Shown: positions 1 to 6,919 of the stretch, in pieces | Layout: the number at the start of each line of letters is the position of its first letter | Position numbering within the stretch: the first letter of the stretch is position 1 | Source: CAZNRY01 sp964575675 | GTDB taxonomy: Bacteria > Eisenbacteria > RBG-16-71-46 > CAIMUX01 > VGJL01 | Assembly: GCA_964575675.1 (NCBI GenBank) | Contig: CAZNRY010000105.1 | Span: 1 to 14,189 of the forward strand | Length of the DNA: 14,189 bases | Reading direction: 5' to 3' | The notes under the pieces: model-generated | Seen by the model: only the letters and a program-made list of their open reading frames with translations | Told to the model about the DNA's origin: nothing | The model's database searches: none | Translations under genes and position numbers: made by a program

Positions 1-97
1 CGCCTCGCGCATCCACTCGGCCCGGCTATTCTCCCCGGGGCGCCGGACCTCGCGGTGCGCGGGCTCGCTTCTCAGCCGAAGTCAAACTCGTCTAGCC
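1..97. repeat. 127-bp palindromic repeat, copy 1 (left end cut by window edge)
   Basis: This stretch matches 6951-7047 with four differences in 97 bases (positions 46, 55, 66 and 91). The outer 31 bases of the left arm, seen in the other copy, lie beyond the window edge. The right end contains TCAAACT and CTAGC, the partners of the terminal inverted repeat seen in copy 2. Bases 92-94 are also the TAG stop codon, read on the minus strand, of the neighbouring AhpD-like gene. No transposase is nearby, so a non-autonomous or REP/ERIC-like dispersed repeat, or a structured 3' untranslated region, are the likely explanations. Confidence 0.85.
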
Positions 98-439
98 CTC
101 CTTCGAGTGCCATTCCTCCAGAACGGCGACCGCACGGCGCATGTGTGGGATCACGATGCTCCCGCCCACGGTCAGCGCCACACTGAAGAGATCGTATAGT
201 TCTTCATCCGTGACGCCGAGTTCCTTGCATTTCAGGACGTGATAGGTGATGCAGTCATCGCAGCGCAGGACCATCGAGGCGCAGAGTCCGAGCATCTCCT
301 TCGTCTTGCGGTCCAACGTTCCGGTTTCATACGTCAGGGTATCCACGCCGAAGAAGCGCTTGATCGCGCGGTTGTCGGCCGCGAGGATCTTCTCGTTCAT
401 CTTCTGGCGGAAGTCGTCGAACTCCTCGATTCGTCCCAT
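92..439 (-). CDS. Carboxymuconolactone decarboxylase / AhpD-like protein
   Basis: The 115-residue protein has the AhpD-type redox signature: Cys60-Asp-Asp-Cys63 followed by His67, with Glu48 twelve residues before the first Cys. That is the Glu/CxxC/xxxHis arrangement of the alkylhydroperoxidase D core. A single-domain protein of about 115 residues is normal for the family. It is probably a cytosolic thiol-dependent peroxidase or reductase-like protein; the CxxC pair argues against a plain decarboxylase. The ATG at 439 is preceded by GAGGAG about five bases upstream. The stop codon TAG falls inside the terminal inverted repeat of the adjacent palindromic repeat. The yjbQ-like gene lies 75 bp upstream on the same strand, so the two may be co-transcribed. 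The substrate cannot be read from the sequence. Confidence 0.9.
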   Translation of the reverse strand: MGRIEEFDDFRQKMNEKILAADNRAIKRFFGVDTLTYETGTLDRKTKEMLGLCASMVLRCDDCITYHVLKCKELGVTDEELYDLFSVALTVGGSIVIPHMRRAVAVLEEWHSKEG

Positions 440-514
440 GGACGCTCCTCTACCGCTCCTTGCCGTGCGGGCGCATCTGCTCGCGCCGCCGGCCTCCTTT
501 GTAGTCGGTCGGCG

Positions 515-916
515 CTACTCGCTCGAGACCTTGACGTGGACGGTCCTCCTCCGCGGCCCATCGAACTCGCAGAAGTAGATCCCCTGCCATGTGCCGAGAA
601 GCGGCTCGCCGTGATCGATGATGATCGTTTGGCACGATCCGAAGAGGCTCGCCCTGAGATGGGCGGCGCTGTTCCCCTCGCTGTGCCGGTAGTAAACCTG
701 TGAGATCGGCGCGAGCCGCTCGAGATCTCCGAGGATGTCGTGAATCACGGACGGATCGGCATTCTCGTTGATCGTCACCCCAGCCGTCGTATGTGGGATG
801 AATACGCGGGCAATCCCGGACTGGACGCGCGAGCCCGCTATGATCTCTCGGACCTTCGCCGAGATGTTGATGAACTGAGACTTCGCTTTAGTCTCCAATG
901 AGAAGCTGTTCAGCAT
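515..916 (-). CDS. yjbQ: YjbQ / UPF0047 family protein
   Basis: The 133-residue protein carries the UPF0047 signatures: the block HTTAGVTINENADP near residues 42-55, and LGTWQGIYFCEFDGPR near the C-terminus. Length is typical for the family, which forms small cytosolic trimers and includes E. coli YjbQ, annotated as a secondary thiamine-phosphate synthase-like enzyme; its main physiological role is not settled. The reading frame stays open upstream to 1270, but that extension is Ser/Pro/Arg-rich and has no family resemblance. The ATG at 916 was chosen because homology begins there. On the coding strand a run of eight G ends four bases before this ATG and probably acts as the ribosome binding site. 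It is divergent from the lipoprotein gene. Confidence 0.9.
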   Translation of the reverse strand: MLNSFSLETKAKSQFINISAKVREIIAGSRVQSGIARVFIPHTTAGVTINENADPSVIHDILGDLERLAPISQVYYRHSEGNSAAHLRASLFGSCQTIIIDHGEPLLGTWQGIYFCEFDGPRRRTVHVKVSSE

Positions 917-920
917 GAGA

Positions 921-928
921 CCCCCCCC
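921..928. repeat. C8/G8 homopolymer in the yjbQ ribosome-binding region
   Basis: Eight consecutive C on the plus strand read as G8 four bases upstream of the yjbQ start codon. No other Shine-Dalgarno motif is visible there, so the G tract probably is the ribosome binding site. Its length could vary by slippage. Confidence 0.6.
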
Positions 929-1062
929 AGCACGGCAGGCGCGACGCCTCCCGCGAGAAGGATAGACTACGGGGACGGCGGCGTGGGTCAAGCTCCGGGA
1001 TCTACCGGGGAAAAATGCCGCCAGGGCCGGGGCAGGCGGGCTTGTTGCGGCCACGGAGAAGT

Positions 1063-1088
1063 GGGAGAATCGCCCGGGCGATTCTCCC
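1063..1088. promoter_or_regulatory. Perfect 26-bp palindrome, candidate operator or hairpin
   Basis: The sequence GGGAGAATCGCCC is followed directly by its exact reverse complement, giving 13-bp arms with no spacer. It lies in the 214-bp region between the divergent yjbQ-like gene (start 916) and the lipoprotein gene (start 1131). No T-run follows on either strand, so a simple intrinsic terminator is unlikely. A dimeric regulator site or a 5' leader hairpin of the lipoprotein mRNA is more plausible. Confidence 0.5.
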
Positions 1089-1130
1089 GTGCAGACGCGC
1101 CGGGAAATGGCCGGGAGATGGAGGTGCGGG

Positions 1131-2210
1131 ATGAGGAAGCTGATCCTCGCGGCGTGGTGGATCTCGCTCGGGCTGGTCTCCGTGAACGGTTGCGGCGACG
1201 ACAAGGATGCGACAAAGCCGCCCGGCGAGGGGACGTGGGAAGCGATGCTCTCCCCGATGGTCGCATTCATCTGGGCGCTTCATGTCGACGGCGCGACCCT
1301 CTACGCGGGGGGCGGGTGGAATGGGGATCTTGAGACGAACCAAGTCTCGCGCTGGGACGGCTCCGAGTGGACCGCACTGGCGTCAGGGAGCAGTAATGGG
1401 GTCAAGGCCCTCCGCGTGTACGGCGGCCGTCTCTTCGCCGGGGGGTGGTTTGCGACGATGGGTGCGAGCGCCGGCCCGTATTTCGCCCAATGGCACGGCG
1501 CCCAATGGCGTTCCGTCGGCGGAGGAGTCGACTCCGCCGTCGAAGCGATGGTGGACCACAACGGATACCTGATCCTCGGCGGGTGTTTCGAGAACGCGGG
1601 AGGCAGGCCCTCCCACCAGGTGCCCCGATGGAACGGCGTCCATCTGCAACCCCTCGGATCAGGGCTGAACTGCACGGTTCGCGCGCTCGCCGTCTACGAC
1701 GAGGAGCTGTACGCGGGGGGCTCGTTCGTGAAGGTCGGCAGCGACTCCGCGAGCTACGTCGCGCGCTGGGATGGTTACGGCTGGCGCGGCATCGACAGCG
1801 GCATGAACGACGAGGTTCGTGCTCTGGCCGTTTACAAAGGCGATCTCGTCGCGGCGGGCACCTTCACCAGAGCCGGCCGTGGAATGGCGAGCAATGTCGC
1901 GCGCTGGGACGGCGGTGTCTGGCATCCCCTGGGTGGCGGCGTGAGCAGCAGCGAGGAATTTGATCGAGGCGTCTTCGCACTCGCGGTCTATGGCGACGAT
2001 CTGATCGTCGGAGGATCGATCGACGTGGCTGGCGGGATCCCGGTTCACAACATTGCGCGCTGGGACGGGACGTCCTGGGCCGCGCTCGGCGCCGGAACGG
2101 ACGACGCGGTCAGGGCGCTCGCGGTCTTGGAGGACGATCTGATCGTCGGGGGTTCGTTCGATCGGGCCGGGCCACTCACTGTTCATCGAATCGCGCGTTG
2201 GCGCCGTTGA
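1131..2210 (+). CDS. Lipoprotein with seven beta-propeller repeats
   Basis: The 359-residue protein starts with a lipoprotein signal (Arg-Lys, hydrophobic core, then Val-Asn-Gly before Cys21). The rest is seven repeats of about 46 residues with a pattern like RALAVY-DDLIVGGSF-AGG-NIARWDG-W--LG-G. The seventh repeat stops after ARW and lacks its last strand, while the segment before repeat 1 reads GTWEAM and matches that missing strand. This suits a seven-bladed propeller closed by a Velcro strand. It resembles Kelch/Rax2-like repeats; ligand and function are unknown. It is probably membrane-anchored outside the cytoplasm. GGAGGT at 1120-1125 sits five bases before the ATG. The frame is open back to 1089, but the lipoprotein signal and ribosome site choose 1131. 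The first three repeats are the most diverged. Confidence 0.88.
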   Translation: MRKLILAAWWISLGLVSVNGCGDDKDATKPPGEGTWEAMLSPMVAFIWALHVDGATLYAGGGWNGDLETNQVSRWDGSEWTALASGSSNGVKALRVYGGRLFAGGWFATMGASAGPYFAQWHGAQWRSVGGGVDSAVEAMVDHNGYLILGGCFENAGGRPSHQVPRWNGVHLQPLGSGLNCTVRALAVYDEELYAGGSFVKVGSDSASYVARWDGYGWRGIDSGMNDEVRALAVYKGDLVAAGTFTRAGRGMASNVARWDGGVWHPLGGGVSSSEEFDRGVFALAVYGDDLIVGGSIDVAGGIPVHNIARWDGTSWAALGAGTDDAVRALAVLEDDLIVGGSFDRAGPLTVHRIARWRR

Positions 2211-2342
2211 GACCCCTTGGATCACGACGGCGCCCTTGAGGACTGTGAGGGCCTGCCCCAGGATCTCGGTCCGCTCTCCGCGATTGCGAACGCGGGCCCT
2301 GATCTCCACATTCCTGCCCACCGAGATCCTCCTCCCAATCAG
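2205..2342 (-). pseudogene. Possible relic of a hot-dog thioesterase C-terminus
   Basis: On the minus strand about 46 codons read as a coherent alternating hydrophobic segment: VGRNVEIRARVRNRGERT, then EILGQALTVLKGAVVIQGV. This is like the C-terminal strands of PaaI/hot-dog thioesterases. Upstream the frame becomes Arg/Ser-rich and unconvincing. Downstream it runs on without a stop into the complement of the lipoprotein gene. No start codon with a ribosome site is seen. I rate it as a possible remnant only; a chance open frame in GC-rich DNA is the alternative. Confidence 0.25.
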
Positions 2343-2527
2343 CCGGTGTCGATTCTTGGAGTCGGCCGCGCGATGCCCTTCTCTCGACCGGCCGCTGGTT
2401 TCCGGCGGCGATGCCTGTCGGCGCGATCTCTTCCCCATTCGCCGCGGACATCCTATCATGACCGGGTACTTGAGACGGGGGACAGATCCCACCGATCGGA
2501 TTGATCGGTTCTCTGAAAGGAGTCGAG
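2211..2527. other. Intergenic region between lipoprotein and DinB genes
   Basis: This 317-bp stretch has no gene I can support beyond the possible thioesterase relic at its left side. A weak hairpin lies at 2229-2257 (GGC-GCCCT pairing with AGGGC-GCC, with a 2-base bulge) but has no T-run. A -10-like TATCAT at 2454-2459 lies 17 bases after TTCCCC; this is a poor -35, so the promoter call is weak. A small dyad precedes the DinB ribosome site. Confidence 0.5.
2491..2509. promoter_or_regulatory. Inverted repeat ACCGATC-N5-GATCGGT upstream of DinB gene
   Basis: Perfect 7-bp arms with a five-base spacer (GGATT) end five bases before the AAAGGAG ribosome binding site of the DinB gene. It could be an operator or a small leader hairpin. 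Short dyads arise often by chance in GC-rich DNA. Confidence 0.3.
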
Positions 2528-3052
2528 ATGGACTGGACAACTTTGATCAAGGCGGAGATCGAGAATAACTACAAGGCGGCCCACGGCCTGTTGGATATGG
2601 TCGATGAGAAGGCGCTGTCCTGGAAGCCGGCGACCGGAAGCAACTGGATGACCACGGGCCAACTCCTGAAACACATGACCGACTCCTGCGGAGCCACCTT
2701 CAGGGGATTCGTGACGGGCGACTGGGGTCTTCCCGCCGGCGTGGATCCGGTGAACATGTCCCCGGAGGAGATGCTTCCGCCCGCGGAGAAGATGGCGGCG
2801 ATCGGAAGCGCGGCGGAAGCGAAGAGACTCCTGGAGGAGGATCGGAAGCTGGCGCTCGAGATGCTCCAGCGCAGCGGCGAGAGCAATCTCGCGACACAGT
2901 CCGCTCCTGCCCCTTGGGATCCGCGGGACGTGAAGTTGGGTTATCGCCTGCTTCAGATGGTCGGCCATCTGAACCAGCACAAGGGACAGCTCTACTACTA
3001 CCTGAAGATGCAGGGGAAGCCGGTCAATACCATGCACCTCTGGGGGATGTAG
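2528..3052 (+). CDS. DinB-family (DinB/YfiT-like) protein
   Basis: The 174-residue protein has the DinB-like four-helix fold signature. His49 in the LLKHM segment and the pair His147/His151 in VGHLNQHKGQLYYYL form the expected metal-binding triad. The C-terminal HxxxHKGQL motif followed by a short GKPV segment is typical. Members are metal-dependent enzymes, some of them thiol transferases such as mycothiol- or bacillithiol-dependent S-transferases; the exact substrate here is unknown. The ATG at 2528 follows AAAGGAG (2515-2521) at six bases, which selects it over the in-frame upstream ATG at 2501. It is followed by a terminator and faces the membrane-protein gene convergently. A second, unrelated-sequence DinB gene lies at 12832. 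Confidence 0.9.
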   Translation: MDWTTLIKAEIENNYKAAHGLLDMVDEKALSWKPATGSNWMTTGQLLKHMTDSCGATFRGFVTGDWGLPAGVDPVNMSPEEMLPPAEKMAAIGSAAEAKRLLEEDRKLALEMLQRSGESNLATQSAPAPWDPRDVKLGYRLLQMVGHLNQHKGQLYYYLKMQGKPVNTMHLWGM

Positions 3053-3079
3053 AAAGCGGCGATCCGTTCAAGCGTCATG

Positions 3080-3116
3080 GGGCGGTCCGGGCGCGATCCT
3101 GGGCCGCCCTTCTGTT
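3080..3116 (+). terminator. Rho-independent-like terminator after DinB gene
   Basis: GGGCGGTCC (3080-3088) pairs with GGGCCGCCC (3101-3109) over nine positions with one G-T wobble and a 12-base loop. It is followed by TTCTGTT. The hairpin lies 28 bp after the DinB stop, in a convergent interval, and may serve both directions. The T-tract is poor, so efficiency is uncertain. Confidence 0.6.
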
Positions 3117-3191
3117 GGCGGGCGAGCCTACAGATAGCCTGCATCTCGATGATGAACGGCGATGACGAACTGGGTGGATGCGCGATAAATC

Positions 3192-5216
3192 TCACCGTCT
3201 GAGGCGCTGGATGGCGTCGAGTCCCTTTCGTGCGGTCGGCGTGTCGGGCGCTTCCTCGAGGACGATCCGGTAACAGGCGGCAGCCTCGTCGTAACGCTTC
3301 ATGTCCGACAGCGCCGCCCCGAGGTTATTGTACATCTCGAAGTAGGCGCCGCCGGTGGCGGAGATCGTCCGGGCGAAACGCGCGGCAGCCAGGCCCGGTT
3401 CCCCCCGCGCCACGTGGAAGAGTCCCATGTTGTAGTCCTCGTCCGGGAAGATGGCGCGGCGCACGAGTCCCGAGAACCACGTCCGGATCGGCCCGGGTCG
3501 TTGGCCGCCCCCGAGGCCAGGGAGGCTTCGCAATGGCGGGCCTCCGATTGACGGCGCGACGTATGCCGGAATCGTATCCGCGGCGGGGTCTGCGCCCTTG
3601 CGCGCGAAGACGACGGCAATCCTGTCCGCCCAGACCAGGGACCATCGCTGGTCCCGGCTCAGTCGAGCGAGCAGCCCTGGGCTGATCGTGTACGGAAAGA
3701 CGACCCAGCGGATCTCGTAGCGCCCGACACAGGCCTCGAGTTGCTCGGGGGATGTGAGGACGCGGTGGTAGTAGTCGAAAAACTCCTCTCCGACCACTTC
3801 GAGTCTTCCGTCGATGAAGATTGGATCACGCAGCCGCCACATCAGCCAACCGCCGAAGTTCAGGTGGTTGAGAACCGGTCCGCGGAGTCCGGTTCTCGCT
3901 GCGAAATCCGCGGCCTCGACCGGAAGGGAGACGCGGCTGACGCCGAGCCCGAAGCGCTGCAAGCGCCGCGACGAGACATAGTAGGCATCGTTGTAGGCGC
4001 GGAGCGCCGTGACGAGCGCGAGGCACCCAACGCCCACGAGGACAATCCTCGACAGCCGCGCCGTGAGTCGCCCTGAACCGCCGAGTCTCCCCGGGATGGA
4101 CAACAACGCGAGTCCCCACGCGACCGCCGGCAGCGTCGCGATCACGAGAAGCGGAATGTTGCGGATCATCCGATAGGAGAGGGCCAGGAATGCCACCCAG
4201 AGCAGGATGTTCCAGTAGCGCCTCTGACGCCATGCCGGGATGAGCGAGAGCAGCGAAAGGAGAGAGAACACGCGAAACGCGAAAATCGGAGCCCGGGGGT
4301 AGAACGGGAACTGGGCGGAGAGCTTCAGGGCGAAGGGAGAGGCGAACTCGCCAATCGTCTGGGCGAAGAGATTCTGCTGCTGGAGCCGTGTCGCGAGTGT
4401 CAGCGGAAAGGTCGCGCCCTGCCATCCGTACGGGTTGATCAGCGTGACGAGGAGAGACGCCGCGAAAACAGCCAGAAGCCTCCGATCGACCGTCCGGTCG
4501 CGGAAGGCGAGGCCGGCGAGGAAGCATGCTTCGGCGACCCAGCCGAGGACGAAAAGTGCATGGACATTTGCCCAGACGAGGTGAATCAGAACGATCGCCC
4601 AGATGGGAGACTTCAGTCCTTCGGCGCGGCGATGCAGGAGATAGAGGATCACGGCCAGGAAGGTCCAGGAGAGCAACTCCGGGCGAACTTCGAAGCGGAT
4701 TTCCGAAGCGATTGCGCCGAGCAGGAGCAGGATCGGCAGTGCCAGGCGGTCGGGCGCAACGAGACGGGCGGTCCGATAGACGACCCAGAAGATGGCGAGC
4801 ACCAGAAGTGTGTGGAAGAGTATCAACCCCGAGTAACCGAAGACGCGATGGAGAAGGGCGATGAGGACCTGATAGCCCCATGTCGTGTCGACGTAGAGGC
4901 GATCCCGAAGCGTGAATGTGAACGGGTCCGTGCGCGGCCATCCATGCCCGGAGAGGATGTGGTTCCCGGCCTTCAGATGGAATCCGATGTCGGCGCTGCC
5001 CAACTGGCGGATCGCGAGAACCGCGATAAGGCTGAAGAGAACGAATAGAACGACCCGCTCGAGCGACAACGGAACAGCCGCGTCGGGGAGAATCCCGCCC
5101 ATGCGGAACTTCGGATCGTCCCGGCGGACGGCCCCGGAATGCTCTGGCCTGGCATGTCGCGGTCCCGCGCCATCAGCATTTGAACGGGGTGAGCCGGCGG
5201 CATGATGTAGCCGCAT
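3192..5216 (-). CDS. Polytopic membrane protein with C-terminal TPRs (GT-C-like)
   Basis: The 674-residue protein has about ten hydrophobic segments, beginning near residue 50 (LERVVLFVLFSLIAVLAI). Between the first two is a loop ADIGFHLKAG, then WPRTDPFTFT. This D-x-x-x-H then DPFTFT arrangement is like the first loop of GT-C/GT39-type membrane glycosyltransferases, but no family signature is decisive. The last 80 or so residues hold about two TPR units (NMGLFHVARGEPGLAAARF; YNNLGAALSDMKRYDEAA). A role in cell-envelope glycan or lipid assembly is inferred, not shown. The start at 5216 was chosen because its ATG overlaps the upstream stop (TGATG), suggesting translational coupling. The ATG at 5102, just before the first membrane segment, is the main alternative, but has no ribosome site. 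Confidence 0.8.
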   Translation of the reverse strand: MRLHHAAGSPRSNADGAGPRHARPEHSGAVRRDDPKFRMGGILPDAAVPLSLERVVLFVLFSLIAVLAIRQLGSADIGFHLKAGNHILSGHGWPRTDPFTFTLRDRLYVDTTWGYQVLIALLHRVFGYSGLILFHTLLVLAIFWVVYRTARLVAPDRLALPILLLLGAIASEIRFEVRPELLSWTFLAVILYLLHRRAEGLKSPIWAIVLIHLVWANVHALFVLGWVAEACFLAGLAFRDRTVDRRLLAVFAASLLVTLINPYGWQGATFPLTLATRLQQQNLFAQTIGEFASPFALKLSAQFPFYPRAPIFAFRVFSLLSLLSLIPAWRQRRYWNILLWVAFLALSYRMIRNIPLLVIATLPAVAWGLALLSIPGRLGGSGRLTARLSRIVLVGVGCLALVTALRAYNDAYYVSSRRLQRFGLGVSRVSLPVEAADFAARTGLRGPVLNHLNFGGWLMWRLRDPIFIDGRLEVVGEEFFDYYHRVLTSPEQLEACVGRYEIRWVVFPYTISPGLLARLSRDQRWSLVWADRIAVVFARKGADPAADTIPAYVAPSIGGPPLRSLPGLGGGQRPGPIRTWFSGLVRRAIFPDEDYNMGLFHVARGEPGLAAARFARTISATGGAYFEMYNNLGAALSDMKRYDEAAACYRIVLEEAPDTPTARKGLDAIQRLRR

Positions 5217-5482
5217 CACTCCACCCACACCGTCAGCTTCTCGACCCGCCATCCATCGTCGCCTCTCTTGAGATGGACGAACATTCCCTCGCCGCACAGG
5301 ACGCCGCAGTGATCCTCCGTGTGGACGAGCGACTCGTCGCCAAGGGTCTTCATGGATGCATCATGCTGGGCTATGGCCTCCGAAACCCCGCATCGGGGCG
5401 TGACCTGAGCATACCGTTCGTCATCCATTTCCGCCGCCGGCGTCTTCCGCCCCAAGGCCCCATGGCGCGATCCTCCGCCCAT
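5216..5482 (-). CDS. C-terminal fragment of an uncharacterised family protein
   Basis: The 88-residue reading frame has a convincing C-terminal half only. DESLVHTEDHCGVLCGEG followed by FVHLKRGDDGWRVEKLTVWVE matches, from memory, the ending of secreted or cytosolic hypothetical proteins of about 150-220 residues, with the pattern ALVYV--xCGxLCGxGxxVLLEK-xGxWxVV---xWVS. The first 45 residues look unstructured and do not fit that family, so the N-terminal part seems missing. It begins four bases after the methyltransferase stop and ends in a TGATG overlap with the membrane-protein gene, so it sits inside the operon. A deletion or a wrong contig join near 5480 would explain it. It may not yield a working product. 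Confidence 0.5.
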   Translation of the reverse strand: MGGGSRHGALGRKTPAAEMDDERYAQVTPRCGVSEAIAQHDASMKTLGDESLVHTEDHCGVLCGEGMFVHLKRGDDGWRVEKLTVWVE

Positions 5483-5486
5483 TCCC

Positions 5487-6161
5487 TCAAGGCGCGTCGA
5501 TCTCGCAGAAGAGACTCGATCCCGCGACCTCGAAGATCCTGGAGGAGAGCCCTGCGGACGCCGTCATTCGAGCGAAATCGCCGGCCGAGACGGTCGATGC
5601 CCTGAATCCGTCCTTGCATGCGATCACCCCGTTCCCGGTGGCCTCCTCGTCAATCTCTCCGATCAATCCGTGGGCGGCCTGGAGTCTGAACCAGGCGAGC
5701 CGGTCGTCCCATATCCCTGCGGTGTAGCTCGAAAAGAGGACGAAGCCCCCCGAGCGTGTGACGCGCGCGGCCTCCCGAACCAGTCCTGGTTTGTCGACCC
5801 CGAAGGCAGAGATTCCGTTCTGGATGCAGAACGTGAGATCGAAGACCCTGTCGCCGAAGGCCAAACGGGCGGCATCCATGACCGCGAGATGGGGCGGTGG
5901 GCCGCCGGGAACGTGCTCCCGCGCCATCGCGAGACTGGCGATCGCCGTATCGATCCCCACAATCGTTCGACCCGCCCCCGCGATCTCGCGCAGGACGCGG
6001 CCGTACCCGCATCCAAGCTCCAGTACAAGGGCATCCTGCGGGATCCTCTCCCGAACGAACGAGATCTCCCCTTCGAGGTAGGCCCGGATGGTGGGAGGCG
6101 CGAGCTCGTAACAGGCGCGGAGGCGCCCGGCGCCCAGCTTCTCGGTGTAATAACGCGGCAC
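5487..6161 (-). CDS. Class I SAM-dependent methyltransferase
   Basis: The 224-residue protein has a Rossmann methyltransferase core: motif I VLELGCGYGR at residues 46-55, an acidic residue in VGID (Asp71) for the ribose, then VMDAARLAFGDRVFDLTFC as motifs II/III, and GISAF and ARVTRSGGFVLFSSY later. The fold is that of small-molecule methyltransferases (Methyltransf_11/25 type). The substrate cannot be told. It starts with GTG, with GGAG about ten bases upstream on the coding strand. It lies 77 bp downstream of the P-loop NTPase gene and directly upstream of the fragment at 5216-5482, so it is the second gene of the minus-strand run. Confidence 0.88.
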   Translation of the reverse strand: MPRYYTEKLGAGRLRACYELAPPTIRAYLEGEISFVRERIPQDALVLELGCGYGRVLREIAGAGRTIVGIDTAIASLAMAREHVPGGPPPHLAVMDAARLAFGDRVFDLTFCIQNGISAFGVDKPGLVREAARVTRSGGFVLFSSYTAGIWDDRLAWFRLQAAHGLIGEIDEEATGNGVIACKDGFRASTVSAGDFARMTASAGLSSRIFEVAGSSLFCEIDAP

Positions 6162-6238
6162 GCTACGGAGTCTCCGCGGCTCGGCCGCCGCCCGCTCTGC
6201 AGGTCGGCGGCATCGGCGCGCCCCCGGTCATCGTGTCC

Positions 6239-6790
6239 TCAGCCGCCCTGGTTCATGGAGGACTTCACGGAGCGCAAGAACCTCTGCGCATCGCGCGGTC
6301 TGCGAAGAACGATCGCTTCCCGCCCCGACCGGGCGTCGTCCCGCAGGATCTTTGCGTACTGCCGCCGTCGTCGCCAATGAGTCGTGATCACCCAGAGGAG
6401 GATCGACTGGCGGCTCAAGAACGCGGCCCTGAAGGTCTCGCGGTTCCCGGCGAAGAGCAGCTCCTTTCTGGCGACGCGCTGGATCGTCCTGCGCAGGGCT
6501 CGATAGAAGACGAGTGGAAAAGGGTAGTTCAACCAGACGATCGCGGTGACCCGCGACCAGACGAGGTCGTTGGCGACGCGGTAGTTGCCGTCCACAACCC
6601 ACCGTGCGGCCCGCGTCACCTCCTCGACCGAGGCGCGAAACTCCTCGTCGGGCGCCCCCGACCAATTCGGCTTCCAGTAGAGGGAATCGAGCTCGAAGTG
6701 CGGGCTACCCAGGATCGTGGCTAGGTTTCGCGCGAAGGTCGTCTTGCCGGAGCAACTCGTGCCGATCACCGAGACGCGGTCTAGATCCAT
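6239..6790 (-). CDS. P-loop NTPase, adenylate-kinase-like (FlaR/topology-modulation type)
   Basis: The 183-residue protein starts with VSVIGTSCSGKTTFARNLA, a Walker A motif at residues 10-17. HFELDSLYWKPNW and RWVVDGNY follow in the order seen in proteins annotated as DNA topology modulation protein FlaR and related kinase-like P-loop NTPases. An Arg-rich lid-like region follows. It probably binds ATP and phosphorylates a small molecule, but no substrate is known for this group. The ATG at 6790 has AGAGG seven bases upstream; an in-frame TTG two codons earlier is less likely. It is the first gene of the minus-strand run and has a good extended -10 promoter and a structured leader just upstream. 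Confidence 0.85.
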   Translation of the reverse strand: MDLDRVSVIGTSCSGKTTFARNLATILGSPHFELDSLYWKPNWSGAPDEEFRASVEEVTRAARWVVDGNYRVANDLVWSRVTAIVWLNYPFPLVFYRALRRTIQRVARKELLFAGNRETFRAAFLSRQSILLWVITTHWRRRRQYAKILRDDARSGREAIVLRRPRDAQRFLRSVKSSMNQGG

Positions 6791-6820
6791 GGGCAACCTC
6801 TGCCCGAAGCGAGTCGGGCA
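6791..6820 (-). promoter_or_regulatory. Leader with two mutually exclusive hairpins over the ribosome site
   Basis: On the minus strand the leader reads TGCCCGA, six bases, TCGGGCA, GAGGT, TGCCC, then ATG. TCGGGCA can pair with the first TGCCCGA (7 bp, leaving GAGGT free), or its GGGCA can pair with the last TGCCC (5 bp, placing GAGGT in the loop next to the ATG). This looks like a small translational switch. It is drawn from base pairing only. Confidence 0.35.
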
Positions 6821-6861
6821 AGATGGACTTGAACGGGGCTATCGCATCGCACGCCGGCCGA

Positions 6862-6870
6862 ATCATACCA
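6862..6870 (-). promoter_or_regulatory. Extended -10 promoter for the P-loop NTPase operon
   Basis: The minus strand reads TGGTATGAT, an extended -10 (TG-N-TATGAT) with one mismatch to TATAAT. No good -35 lies 16-18 bases upstream, as is allowed for extended -10 promoters. It predicts a start near 6855 and a leader of about 65 bases, which contains the two hairpins before the ATG at 6790. Confidence 0.4.
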
Positions 6871-6919
6871 GGGGTATCCGGGAACCGGCGATGGCGGAAT
6901 CGGGGGCGCCGCCCAGCCC

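Noticed and set aside
917..1270. In-frame N-terminal extension of yjbQ
   Set aside because: The extra residues are low-complexity and outside the conserved family; length and homology start at 916.
1659..2540. Long minus-strand open frame (293 codons) opposite the lipoprotein gene
   Set aside because: Most of it is the complement of the propeller repeats and shows repeated Asp/Arg/Val patterns made by them. Only a short segment near 2205-2342 might be a relic.
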